Shown here in pieces: positions 17,261 through 26,800 of a stretch of 64,000 bases of DNA. The notes under the pieces were generated by a model. That model did no database searches. It had not been told where the DNA came from and was given only the letters and a program-made list of their open reading frames with translations. The translations under genes were made by a program, and so were the position numbers. Source of the stretch: Nostoc sp. 'Peltigera membranacea cyanobiont' N6 (GTDB taxonomy: Bacteria > Cyanobacteriota > Cyanobacteriia > Cyanobacteriales > Nostocaceae); the NCBI RefSeq assembly GCF_002949735.1, contig NZ_CP026681.1, positions 1,488,001 to 1,552,000 on the forward strand. The letters are read 5' to 3'. How positions within the stretch are numbered: position 1 is the first letter of the stretch; every line of letters starts with the position of its first letter.

Positions 17261-18340
17261 ATGACGCAACAGAAGCGAGCGTTGATTACTGGTATCACTG
17301 GTCAAGACGGTTCATATTTGAGTGAGTTTTTACTAGAAAAAGGTTATGAGGTTCATGGAATTATTCGCCGAACTTCTACCTTCAACACAGACCGCATCGA
17401 TCACATTTATGAAGACCCCCACAAAGACGGGGTGCGGTTGTTTCTTCACTACGGTGACTTGACAGATGGTACAACGTTGCGGCGTATTTTAGAAGAAGTC
17501 AAACCAGTAGAGATTTACAACCTCGGTGCTCAATCCCATGTCAGAGTAAGCTTTGATTCACCAGAATATACGGTGGATGCTGTAGGAATGGGAACGCTGC
17601 GTCTGTTGGAAGCAATTCGAGACTACCAACACCGAACTGGAATTCAGGTGCGATTTTACCAGGCGGGTTCTTCAGAGATGTACGGTTTAGTACAAGCAGT
17701 ACCTCAAGCTGAGACAACGCCCTTTTATCCTCGCAGTCCCTATGCCTGTGCGAAAGTTTACGCCCATTGGCAAACTGTAAATTATCGTGAGTCTTATAAT
17801 TTATTTGCTTGTAACGGTATACTTTTTAACCACGAGTCACCAAGACGGGGTGAAACCTTTGTAACCCGCAAAATTACTAGAGCTGTGGCTGGTATAGTTG
17901 CTGGTAAGCAGAAAAAGATTTACATGGGTAATCTAGATTCCAAGCGGGATTGGGGCTATGCAAAAGATTACGTGAAAGCAATGTGGTTGATGTTGCAGGA
18001 AGACCAACCTGACGATTTCGTAATTTCTACTGGTGAAACCCACTCGGTGCGGGAGTTTTTGGAATTGGCATTTAGTTATGTAAATCTTAATTGGCAAGAT
18101 TATGTAGAGTTTGATGAGCGTTACCTCCGTCCATCTGAGGTAGATTTACTGATTGGCGATTCTACAAAAGCACGCCAGAAGTTGGGCTGGAAAACATCAG
18201 TAACCTTTGAAGAACTAGTTTCCTTAATGGTAGAAGCAGACTTACAGGCATTGGGTCACACTTCACCCAATGGAAATGGTTCGCAATTTCCACATGATAT
18301 TGCTACTGTTCGTCAAGAACTGGGCGCTTTGCACTTCTGA
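17261..18340 (+). CDS. gmd: GDP-mannose 4,6-dehydratase
   Basis: A 359-residue short-chain dehydrogenase/reductase. N-terminal GITGQDGSYL (NADP-binding GxxGxxG), R-R-T-S-T-F-N-T-D-R loop, Thr-Glu active-site region (GSSEMYG) and the YxxxK pair in YACAK. Reaction: GDP-D-mannose to GDP-4-keto-6-deoxymannose. ATG 17261 is preferred over TTG 17255 because AAGGG ends 10 bases upstream. fcl follows after 24 bases and a terminator comes after fcl, so the two form an operon for GDP-L-fucose. Confidence 0.95.
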   Translation: MTQQKRALITGITGQDGSYLSEFLLEKGYEVHGIIRRTSTFNTDRIDHIYEDPHKDGVRLFLHYGDLTDGTTLRRILEEVKPVEIYNLGAQSHVRVSFDSPEYTVDAVGMGTLRLLEAIRDYQHRTGIQVRFYQAGSSEMYGLVQAVPQAETTPFYPRSPYACAKVYAHWQTVNYRESYNLFACNGILFNHESPRRGETFVTRKITRAVAGIVAGKQKKIYMGNLDSKRDWGYAKDYVKAMWLMLQEDQPDDFVISTGETHSVREFLELAFSYVNLNWQDYVEFDERYLRPSEVDLLIGDSTKARQKLGWKTSVTFEELVSLMVEADLQALGHTSPNGNGSQFPHDIATVRQELGALHF

Positions 18341-18364
18341 TTCGCACCACAGAGGATAAAAAAT

Positions 18365-19309
18365 ATGACCGCCTTAGAACTAAAAAATCAACGAATTCTC
18401 GTCACTGGTGGGTCGGGGTTTCTAGGTCGTCAGGTGATAGATCAACTGTGTAAAGCAGGGGCCGATCGTGAGAAGATTACAATAGTGCGATCGCGCGACT
18501 GCGATTTGCGTGTTTGGGAAAATAGCCAACGCGCAGTTGACCAGCAAGACATAATTATTCACTTAGCAGCTCATGTGGGTGGCATCGGTCTAAACCGCGA
18601 AAAACCCGCAGAGTTGTTCTACGATAACTTGATCATGGGTACGCACCTCATTCACGCTGCCTATCAAGCTGGAGTAGAAAAATTTGTTTGTGTTGGCACA
18701 ATCTGCGCCTATCCTAAATTTACCCCAGTGCCATTTAAAGAAGACGATCTTTGGAATGGCTACCCAGAAGAAACCAACGCTCCCTACGGAATTGCTAAAA
18801 AAGCGCTTTTAGTTCAATTGCAATCTTACCGCCAGCAGTACGGTTTTAATGGAATTTACCTACTGCCAGTGAATTTATATGGCCCAGAAGATAACTTTGA
18901 CCCTGGAAGTTCCCACGTTATTCCAGCCTTAATTCGCAAAGTTCACGAAGCCCAAATTAAGGGCGAAAAGCAACTCCCAGTTTGGGGTGATGGCAGTCCT
19001 ACCCGTGAGTTTCTGTATTCAGAAGATGCAGCGAGGGGAATTGTTATGGGGACTCAATCCTATAACGACTTGGAACCAGTTAACTTGGGAACGGGTTACG
19101 AAATCTCCATCCTTGATTTAATAACTATAATCTGCAAATTGATGGAGTTTAAGGGTGAAATTGTTTGGCAAACTGACAAGCCTAATGGTCAACCCCGCCG
19201 TTGTTTGGATACTGAACGGGCGAATCTTGCCTTTAATTTCACGGCTCAGGTGGGCTTTGAGGAAGGGTTAAAGAATACCATTGAGTGGTATCGTCAACAC
19301 GCTGCATAA
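18365..19309 (+). CDS. fcl: GDP-L-fucose synthase
   Basis: A 314-residue SDR epimerase/reductase. NADP motif GGSGFLGRQV, catalytic Ser in CVGTICAYPKFTPVPFKEDDLW context, and YGIAKK for the Tyr-Lys pair. Converts the gmd product to GDP-L-fucose by epimerisation and NADPH reduction. Full family length. Directly downstream of gmd. Together with the upstream transferases it indicates a fucose- or deoxyhexose-containing polysaccharide. Confidence 0.95.
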   Translation: MTALELKNQRILVTGGSGFLGRQVIDQLCKAGADREKITIVRSRDCDLRVWENSQRAVDQQDIIIHLAAHVGGIGLNREKPAELFYDNLIMGTHLIHAAYQAGVEKFVCVGTICAYPKFTPVPFKEDDLWNGYPEETNAPYGIAKKALLVQLQSYRQQYGFNGIYLLPVNLYGPEDNFDPGSSHVIPALIRKVHEAQIKGEKQLPVWGDGSPTREFLYSEDAARGIVMGTQSYNDLEPVNLGTGYEISILDLITIICKLMEFKGEIVWQTDKPNGQPRRCLDTERANLAFNFTAQVGFEEGLKNTIEWYRQHAA

Positions 19310-19335
19310 CGATGCACTAGGTGAATGTAGAGTGT

Positions 19336-19365
19336 AATAAGCTGGGCAATGCCCAGCTTATTTGT
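19336..19365 (+). terminator. terminator after gmd-fcl
   Basis: A perfect 12-bp stem (19336-19347 with 19351-19362), loop AAT, followed by a T-rich stretch, 26 bases after the fcl stop. It overlaps the leader of the following cyclo-ligase gene. Confidence 0.8.
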
Positions 19366-19382
19366 TTGATGCTATAAATTTT

Positions 19383-19958
19383 ATGGACAAAGTTGATCGT
19401 CCACTCAATAAAGCAGAACTACGCCGCACTCTACTTAAAACACGCCAATCAATGTCCGTTGGAGAATGGAGAGAAAAAAGCGATCGCTTATGCTCTCATT
19501 TACAAAACTCTACTTTATTCACCCAAGCAAAAACAATCCTTGCTTATTTTAGCTTTCGCCAAGAACCTGACCTCAGTCCACTATTTGCAAACACCAAATA
19601 TCGTTGGGGATTTCCTCGTTGCGTTGATAAATCCTTGTGTTGGCATATTTGGACACCTGGCGATTCTATCCAAAGTGGCGCTTATGGCATTACTGAACCA
19701 CACCGCGACGCTCCAATCTTAGATGCTGCTGAAGTAGATTTGATTCTCGTCCCTAGTGTAGCTTGCGACTACCAAGGATATCGCTTGGGTTATGGCGGGG
19801 GATATTACGATCGCTTGCTCAGTTTACCGCAGTGGCAGACAAAACCGACTATCGGAATTATCTTTGATTTCGCCTATTTGTCTCAAATACCTATTGAATC
19901 TTGGGATAAACCACTACAAGCTGTTTCTACAGAAACCGGATTGACTAGGAAAGGCTAA
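19383..19958 (+). CDS. 5-formyltetrahydrofolate cyclo-ligase
   Basis: A 191-residue protein from ATG 19383 (TTG 19362 in the same frame lies in the terminator right arm and is less likely). Features: ELRRTLLKTRQSMS N-terminus, FRQEPDLSPL, VPSVACDYQGYRLGYGGGYYDR with the family GYGGGYYDR motif. Reaction: ATP-dependent conversion of 5-formyl-THF to 5,10-methenyl-THF in the cytoplasm. Cyanobacterial housekeeping gene; no operon partner is obvious. Confidence 0.92.
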   Translation: MDKVDRPLNKAELRRTLLKTRQSMSVGEWREKSDRLCSHLQNSTLFTQAKTILAYFSFRQEPDLSPLFANTKYRWGFPRCVDKSLCWHIWTPGDSIQSGAYGITEPHRDAPILDAAEVDLILVPSVACDYQGYRLGYGGGYYDRLLSLPQWQTKPTIGIIFDFAYLSQIPIESWDKPLQAVSTETGLTRKG

Positions 19959-19995
19959 GGATTCAGGATGATGAAGACACATCATAAAATATTTT

Positions 19996-21006
19996 ATGAC
20001 TAACCCAACATCATCTACTACTGAGCAGGAAGCAATAATTGACGAGATTATTGCAAATAGTCTCCAAGCTCAACAAAAAACAGGCCCAGACCTCCGCCAA
20101 ATTCATAGCAAAAGTCATGGACTCCTGGGAGGAGAGTTTATTATTGAACCGAATCTTCCTGAAGACTTGAGAGTAGGTTTGTTTAAAACACCACAAACCT
20201 ATCCTGCATGGATTCGTTTTTCTAGCGGTGGTTCGCCTAAAAAACGTGGTGAATTCACCTCCGATAGCCAGCCGGATGTTCGCGGTATCGCCATCAAGGT
20301 GATGAATGTGGACGGGCAAAAAGTACTGGATGATGAAGAAAAAACTCAAGATTTTATCCTCAACAATTATCCTACTTTTTTGGCCAAAGACGTTCGTGAT
20401 TACGCCGATCTTTCCAGAGCCGGGAGCGGACAACTTAGCCCAGAGCGGTTGCAGGAACTTGGTTATGCCTTTGCAATCTTGCAAAAAATTGGCAGTAATA
20501 AAGTCGGAAATCCGCTTTTGATTCAATATTGGAGTATGGCTCCATTTAAGTTTGGGAATCGTATTGTAAAACTATCTGTCAAATCTCAACAGCCGGAACA
20601 ACCACCCGAAACACTTCCTGAATCAGAAAATTACCTTCGGGAAGCAATAGTCAAATATTTGACTGAAGAAGGTAAAGAAGCATCTTTTGACTTCTTCATT
20701 CAGTTTTATGTAGATGATGAAAAAACGCCGATTGAAGACCATGTTATAGAATGGCAAGAAGCAGATTCACCGTTTATTAAAGTTGCGACTGTCCGCATTT
20801 TCAGTCAGAAATTTGACTTTGAAGAACGCAAACGTTTAGATGAGGGTTTGCTTTTTTCTCCTTGGCATACACTGTTAGATCATGAGCCTGTTGGAAGTGT
20901 GAATCTCTCTCGCAAGAGGCTTTATAGCGAACTTGCAAAGTATAGACGAGAGCAAATTGCCCAACGCTTGCGTGAACCACAACCTTATGTAGCGGTTGAG
21001 GATTAA
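19996..21006 (+). CDS. catalase-family (small catalase-like) protein
   Basis: A 336-residue protein with catalase-superfamily traits: RQIHSKSHGLLGGEF (the heme-distal His region), RFSSGGSPKKRGEFTSDSQPDVRGIAIKV (matching the RFS..G..D.RG.A.K block of catalases) and a C-terminal R-x3-Y-x3-L segment (NLSRKRLYSELAKYRREQI) where the heme-ligand tyrosine would be. It is shorter than classical catalases (about 480 or more) and lacks the C-terminal extension, like peroxidase-type small catalases. Likely heme peroxidase or catalase for peroxide or organic hydroperoxides. The encoded start is ATG 19996. Confidence 0.75.
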   Translation: MTNPTSSTTEQEAIIDEIIANSLQAQQKTGPDLRQIHSKSHGLLGGEFIIEPNLPEDLRVGLFKTPQTYPAWIRFSSGGSPKKRGEFTSDSQPDVRGIAIKVMNVDGQKVLDDEEKTQDFILNNYPTFLAKDVRDYADLSRAGSGQLSPERLQELGYAFAILQKIGSNKVGNPLLIQYWSMAPFKFGNRIVKLSVKSQQPEQPPETLPESENYLREAIVKYLTEEGKEASFDFFIQFYVDDEKTPIEDHVIEWQEADSPFIKVATVRIFSQKFDFEERKRLDEGLLFSPWHTLLDHEPVGSVNLSRKRLYSELAKYRREQIAQRLREPQPYVAVED

Positions 21007-21108
21007 GCGTTATAAATTGGCTTCAGACTGCAAGATAAATCTTTTACATCTGTGTGTGCAGCATCTTACTTTCTAGCAATTATATCTGATTATTGAAATT
21101 TGAAAGCC

Positions 21109-21150
21109 CCAGATTCCTGACTTGTTAGAGAAGTCGGGAATCTGGTTTTT
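21109..21150 (+). terminator. terminator after the catalase-like gene
   Basis: A 15-bp stem (21109-21123 with 21131-21145, one G-T wobble), 7-base loop, then TTTTT. It lies about 100 bases after the stop codon. Confidence 0.8.
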
Positions 21151-21264
21151 AACAAATGATTTTAGGACTCCTGTAGATGCTTTTTATGCGGATAATAGCT
21201 CAAAAAATCTGATAAATGTTTAATTTCTGCAACACAATACCTTTTGTCAATTGGAAACAAACGT

Positions 21265-21543
21265 ATGGATGAAGATAGTGAACTAACTGAAAAACTGAAT
21301 AATATGTTGATTGAATCCGCAGATAAAGAATCTGTTATTAAGTTCTTGAGATTGAGTAATTATTCAAAAGCCGAATCAATTGGAATTTTAAAAAAGGCTT
21401 TGAATATTTCTTATTATGAGGCACAAGATATGATTCACAATAGTCAAACATGGAGTGATGTAAAAGAATTTGATGCAAAACTAATGAATGACTTCTTTGA
21501 TGTACTGGAAGAATTAGGGAGTTCAGAAAGTGAAGAAACTTAA
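21265..21543 (+). CDS. small acidic hypothetical protein
   Basis: A 92-residue helical, acidic protein from ATG 21265 (TTG 21244 is the longer alternative). The segment KAESIGILKKALNISYYEAQDMIHNSQTW resembles the small helical repeat found in some immunity-like proteins and, loosely, in ribosomal L7/L12 C-termini. No signal peptide. It is AT-richer than its neighbours. Function unknown. Confidence 0.55.
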   Translation: MDEDSELTEKLNNMLIESADKESVIKFLRLSNYSKAESIGILKKALNISYYEAQDMIHNSQTWSDVKEFDAKLMNDFFDVLEELGSSESEET

Positions 21544-21649
21544 TTAGACTCATACCTGAATAAATTCAATAACAGAATTAGGTGAATTGCTTTAACCAGA
21601 TTTTTGATGATAGGTTAAGATAAAATTAATCAAATCATCAACTAAACCT

Positions 21650-21994
21650 ATGTCTGACTCAGTTCAGTATGTAACTAACGCACAGGGGGATAAAGTTGGA
21701 GTACTGTTAGATTTAGAAACTTACCAACAACTAACTAACTTATCTATAGATCCTGAATTATTGATTGGTTTAAGCCAAGATGAGTTATAAGCTTTAGCAG
21801 AAAGCTCTTTATTTCCCAAATCCCAAGTGCAATTACAGGAGTTACTAATTAAAAATTCTGAAAATAACTTGTCAGATGAAGAAACTCAAATTCTAGACAG
21901 ATTATTGATGCAAGTTGATCAATTAAATATTATTAAAACTAGAGCTAAATATACATTAAAAACGAAATTTTTACAAAAATCGGAAACTTATTAA
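21650..21994 (+). pseudogene. antitoxin-like gene with an in-frame stop
   Basis: ATG 21650 opens a frame that hits TAA at 21788-21790 after 46 residues (ending GLSQDEL), but the same frame continues without a gap as ALAESSLFPKSQVQLQEL to TAA at 21992-21994. Read through, the 115 codons match the layout of a cyanobacterial family I know as antitoxin-like: N-terminal VTNAQGDKVGVLLDLETYQQL (a Phd/YefM-like start) and C-terminal DRLLMQVDQLNIIKTRAKY. One base change (for example GAA to TAA) explains the stop. No toxin gene follows; an unrelated permease gene starts 4 bases later. Confidence 0.7.
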
Positions 21995-21998
21995 TCAA

Positions 21999-22835
21999 AT
22001 GCTGAACTGGAAAAAATCACGATCGCAAAATCTGCTAATGTATGTGCTATTGGGAGCGATCGCACTGGTGATGCTCTTTCCTTTACTGTGGCTAGTTAGC
22101 ACAGCCTTGAAATCGCCTACGGAAAATATCTTACAGTCGCCGCCACAGTTATTACCTAGTCAACCGACACTAGATAATTTTGTTAGTGTGTGGAACTCTC
22201 TACCCTTTGGGCAATACCTGTATAACAGTACTTTGGTGTCAGTGCTAACGGTTGGCTTAAATCTACTATTTTGCGCTTTAGCTGCCTATCCGTTGGCAAG
22301 ATTGTCATTTGTAGGGCGAGACTGGATTTTTGTAGCGATTGTCTCCACGATTATGATTCCCTTCCAAATCGTGATGATTCCCCTCTATATTTTGACAGTC
22401 CAGTTGGGTTTGAGAAATAGTTATTTAGGGATGATTTTTCCGAGTTTAGCTTCTGCCTTTGGCATTTTTCTCTTGCGCCAAGCTTTTATGAGTGTCCCGA
22501 AAGAGATAGAAGAAGCCGCTAGAATGGATGGCAGTTCAGAGTTGGGATTATGGTGGCATATAATGTTACCAGCAATTCGCCCAGCATTGGTAACTTTAGC
22601 TATTTTTGTATTCATTGGTGCTTGGAGTGATTTTTTGTGGCCTTTAATTGTCATCCAAGACGAAAATTTATATACTCTTCCTTTAGGAGTCGCCAAGCTA
22701 GCAGGGACATTTTCTCTTGACTGGAGGTTGGTAGCCGCGGGTTCTCTAATTGCGATCGCTCCAGTATTATTATTATTTTTATTTCTACAACGTTACATTG
22801 TTCCCACTGAAACTGGTAGCGGTGTCAAAGGTTGA
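21999..22835 (+). CDS. carbohydrate ABC transporter permease (MalG type)
   Basis: A 278-residue inner-membrane protein with six membrane helices and the EAA loop EEAARMDGSSELGLWWHIMLPAIRPAL near residue 168, which docks the ATPase. The N-terminus (LLWLVSTALKSPTENILQ) is typical of the second permease of sugar uptake systems. No MalF-type partner, binding protein or ATPase is adjacent, so it must work with components coded elsewhere. It starts 4 bases after the broken antitoxin-like gene. Confidence 0.9.
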   Translation: MLNWKKSRSQNLLMYVLLGAIALVMLFPLLWLVSTALKSPTENILQSPPQLLPSQPTLDNFVSVWNSLPFGQYLYNSTLVSVLTVGLNLLFCALAAYPLARLSFVGRDWIFVAIVSTIMIPFQIVMIPLYILTVQLGLRNSYLGMIFPSLASAFGIFLLRQAFMSVPKEIEEAARMDGSSELGLWWHIMLPAIRPALVTLAIFVFIGAWSDFLWPLIVIQDENLYTLPLGVAKLAGTFSLDWRLVAAGSLIAIAPVLLLFLFLQRYIVPTETGSGVKG

Positions 22836-22882
22836 ATCAAAAAGTGGAGATGCGAAAAGGCGGATAATGACAAATGACAAAT

Positions 22883-23536
22883 TCAATAAGCACCAGTCTT
22901 TTTCAATACCACCCAGATAGTTTTAACAATTAGACTAAGGTCATAAGTTACAGACCATTTGCGTTGATAATCTATATCCATCTTAACAATGGTTTCAAAG
23001 TCTGAAATGCTCGAACGACCATTAGCCTGCCATTCTCCCGTCATACCTGGTTTAACTCGTAATCTCTCCCAGTGGTGTGGATCGTAATTGCTGACTTCAT
23101 CAGGAGTGGGTGGACGAGTACCAACTAAACTCATGTCTCCTACCAAAACATTCCAAAATTGGGGAAATTCGTCTAAACTGGTACGCCGCAAAAACTTACC
23201 CACAGGGGTAATGCGAGGATCGTCAACAGATTTAAAGATGTGACCTTTGGCTTGGTTTTTAACCAAATGCTTGAGTTTATCAGCATCAACGATCATGGAA
23301 CGGAATTTCCAGATGCGAAAAGTTTTTCCGTTCAAACCACAGCGAATTTGGGAATAAAATATTGGACTCGGCTCATCAATAAAGGTAGCGATCGCCACAG
23401 GGATTGCTACCATAAATGTAATAATCAGCCCCACAATGGCTCCAACAATGTCAATTAAGCGTTTTCTCACGCTTAAAGTTGACGGATGTAAAGGCTGTTG
23501 CGAACAATTAATTGAATAAAGAGAAAGATTATTCAC
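22883..23536 (-). CDS. sugar transferase (second copy)
   Basis: A 217-residue undecaprenyl-phosphate sugar-phosphate transferase of the same family as the gene at 16143. GTG start at 23536. One membrane hairpin (IVGAIVGLIITFMVAIPVAI) then PSPIFYSQIRCGLNGKTFRIWKFRSM, RRTSLDEFPQFWNVLVGDMSLVGTRPP and KPGMTGEWQANGRSS. The terminal GAY is also shared with the first copy. Likely starts a different polysaccharide. Cyanobacteria use such enzymes for capsule, sheath and heterocyst envelope sugars; which one applies here cannot be told. Confidence 0.88.
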   Translation of the reverse strand: MNNLSLYSINCSQQPLHPSTLSVRKRLIDIVGAIVGLIITFMVAIPVAIATFIDEPSPIFYSQIRCGLNGKTFRIWKFRSMIVDADKLKHLVKNQAKGHIFKSVDDPRITPVGKFLRRTSLDEFPQFWNVLVGDMSLVGTRPPTPDEVSNYDPHHWERLRVKPGMTGEWQANGRSSISDFETIVKMDIDYQRKWSVTYDLSLIVKTIWVVLKKTGAY

Positions 23537-23850
23537 AAGGGCTAACTTATTTTATAATAAGGATTTTTGCATTTTGTAGTATAGACATGGAGATAATTTT
23601 TAGGCGGTTTTTACTGCTTTTGTCGCTACTACTGAGTAGTAATGTACACAAAATAAAAGCAAAAAAAACACTGAAAACCCAAAGTTTACAGAATCTTTTA
23701 ATTAAAGTAACATATTGTAAATTTACAGTATTTTTGACATCAGATAAAAAAGATAGTTTTATAGGTACACTTCCAAAAATTCAAAATGCTTATAGCGTAA
23801 GCATTTTGAATTTTGAGTAGTATTCTTGTTTCTAGCGTGATGCACTAGTC
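23537..23850. other. 314-base spacer
   Basis: AT-rich leader of the sugar transferase on one side and a strong terminator of the opposite gene on the other. A + strand frame of 102 codons overlaps the sugar transferase start and ends in the terminator and is not believed to be a gene. Confidence 0.5.
23772..23814 (-). terminator. terminator of the 1471-residue ATPase gene
   Basis: A 17-bp perfect stem (23776-23792 with 23798-23814) with a 5-base loop, followed on the - strand by TTTTT-GG. It lies about 37 bases after the stop of the large gene. Confidence 0.8.
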
Positions 23851-26800
23851 TCAATGATGAACCTCTAAGGTGAAATTCACTGTATATGGTTCCTCCAGTG
23901 ATTGCTGATTACTAGCCTTAATCGCATCTAGATAGCGACGCAAAGATAACAGTTGTTGGGAATTGGGACGATAAGTAAGACTGCCTTGTTTTTCAAAAAG
24001 TGGTGCTGTAGCGATCGCCTGATAATCAGGATTTTCTTGTGAATTCTGGGTTAGCCAAGTCGAATCTGTAACTGAGGGGATCAATCCCGACGGCAATTCA
24101 CCTTCCAAAAAAGCCAGCAGGCGTTGTTGACAAGTGCGAGTATTGATCCCACGACCCTCAAATAGCTGGACAACTTCACCGAAAGATAAGGGACGATCTG
24201 GTAGCAGCCGCAGCAATTCTGTAAATAGGAAATAATCAGTGTATTGTTGCCTGGGTATATCTAATATCTGGGGGTGTAAAGGCAGCATCGCCAAACCATA
24301 AGCAACGCGACTGCAATTAGGAGCGCCATTTTCGCCGAGATATGAATCTTGAATAATCTTAGCGTTGGGGAGTTTTTGCCTTAACCAACGGTTCACTGTC
24401 CCTATACAAGCCACCCCACCAGTTAGGATTGCTTGATTAATTGCTTCTGTAGGGATACCACGAGCTACCAATAATTTGTTGAGTTCTCGGTTCAGGCGGC
24501 GCACAAAGGGGATAAATACCTGGCTTTCTAAATCTCGTCGCTGCAAAATCCACTGCTGATCGGCCAATTCCAGGGTAAAAGATTCTTGGTGTTGCAAAAT
24601 CAGCTTCAGGGCTAGTGCTGCATCTAATACCGCCTGTCCCAGTAGAGAACTTTCTAGACGCTGCTGGAGGCGAATTCGGGCGGTGATATCTGGTTCTCCA
24701 ACTCTGGGTAGTCCTAAGTCTTCCAAACCTAAACTCTGCCAACGCATTTGGTCTAAACCGGGAATTGACGGTTGCCATTGCCAAGGATTACTGCTAGGAG
24801 TTTTGCCATCGCTTGGTGTTTCTCTGCGTGATTGCCGAGATTTTGGTGGCAATAGCAGCTGGCAAATAATATCTTGTTCAATTCCCTTGCCAGCATAAGC
24901 AAAACTGTGGAGCATGAAATCATTGTATGTCAATTGCACCAAGCTTTCTGGGACATCGACCAGCAACATTTCTGTGGCAGTTGTCCCAATGTTAATTACC
25001 AGGGTGTTACCAACAATCGGATGTTCGCTGGTTTTTACTGGATGAGAACCTTGACGTTCGCTTAATTTTACTTGCTCACCGCTAACAGTATTGAGTTCCG
25101 GGAGTAGACTAGCGATCGCTTCTTCCACAAAAAAGACTTGCTGCGGATGTTGGATGAGTTTGCTGGTGAGTAAAGCTTCCCGGACGTTAAAGCGGTACTG
25201 TTCTGACCAACTAGATGGACAGGTGCAAATTACACCAGCAATATTATTGATAATCTGCGGAAAATCTGATTCGCCGATCCCAAGCGCAGCAGCTATTAAA
25301 CTAGGGGTGGTACTTGTTTTTTCAGATTTCAGGGTTAATAGTAGTTTAGAGAGCGATCGCACAACCCAAATTAAAGGCCCTGCCGAAAATTCATTTAATT
25401 GCAAAACAGGTTCCCATTTTTGCCGTTCATTTTTGTAGGGAATGGCTACTTGTAAATAGGGCTTCAACTGTGCTGAGTAGAGATTATTTGTTGTCGAATC
25501 TGCTGTGGGTCTAGATGTTGCAGGAGTGGATGATTGGTCAGGCGCTTTATCTTGAGCAACAACCGCAGGTGCTGTTTGCTCGTGGACTTCAATACTTTCA
25601 TTTTCTCCTTGGGGTACAGAAGCTGTAGGAAGATAAACCTCTGTTGGTAAACGAAACGATTGTTGGAAAGAACTTGTTCCCGGCGGATTGTCTGCTGACC
25701 AATAGATAGGATGCACAACAAAAGTTGAGCGATTTAATAATGCGGCAGAAATTCCTGTTGTCCCTAAATCAATTCCTAAATACCAGACTGGTTCTAGAAC
25801 ATTGAGCGAAACTTCTGGATTGTTAATGGAGTTGGAAATTGAAGATAAAGAACTGTCTTGAACAGGAGTTGGAACTTCCTTTTGTTCTTCAGGTTCTACT
25901 GGGGTAACTGCCAAACTGGATAAAGCAGCAGTTGAGGTATTTTCTGTTTGTGGTTCAGGGGGAGTTGTAGGAATTGTGTCTTGAGTTTTATCAATTAGTT
26001 CCGATAAAATATCTAAGTTGGTAGTTGGCTCCGACTCAAAATTTAGCTGCCGATCAAAATTAGCCAAATCCCGATCTAATTGCTGCAACTGTTCTTCATC
26101 TAAAGAAATATCAGGTACGACTGTAGCCTGGTTTGACTCAACACAAAGTAAGTTTTCTTGTGGCGAAGCAGCAATATAGTTATCTACAAACGGTTCTGGC
26201 CGATCGTTGTCGATCGATACTTCCGGTGTGACTTCCGGTTTGGCGATACTTTCTGTGCGAGACACTATGCTAACGCTAGGCTTTGCCAACGCAATTTCTG
26301 CTATTTCTGGAGTAACTGGTGCTGTAGTGGTGGCATTATCCATAAAGGATGATGTGTCCAGCAATTGCTTTTCGCTGCCTGCATCAGGCAATAGCTCAGT
26401 TAGGGTATTAATTGTATCAACACTAGCTGGCTGAGTGTTAAGTTGCGTGGGAGAACTGTCTGTTTGTGGTGTAGAAAAGCTCAGAGGCGAATTTAGGTTA
26501 GTATCCTCTTCAAAAAAACTAGCTGGCTGAGTATCGAGTTGTGTCGGGGAATCTGTTTGTGGTGTAGAAAAGCTCAGAGGCGAATTTAGGTCAGTATCCT
26601 CTTCAAAAAAACTAGCTGGCTGAGTATCGAGTTGTGTCGGGGAATCTGTTTGTGGTGTAGAAAAGCTCAGAGGCGAATCTAGGTCAGTATCCTCTTCAAA
26701 AAAACTAGCTGGCTGAGTATCGAGTTGTGTCGGGGAATCTGTTTGTGGTGTAGAAAAGCTCAGAGGCGAATTTAGGTCAGTATCCTCTTCAAAAAAACTA

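Noticed and set aside
23512..23820. 102-codon + strand frame
   Set aside because: Overlaps the sugar transferase start and ends inside the ATPase-gene terminator hairpin.
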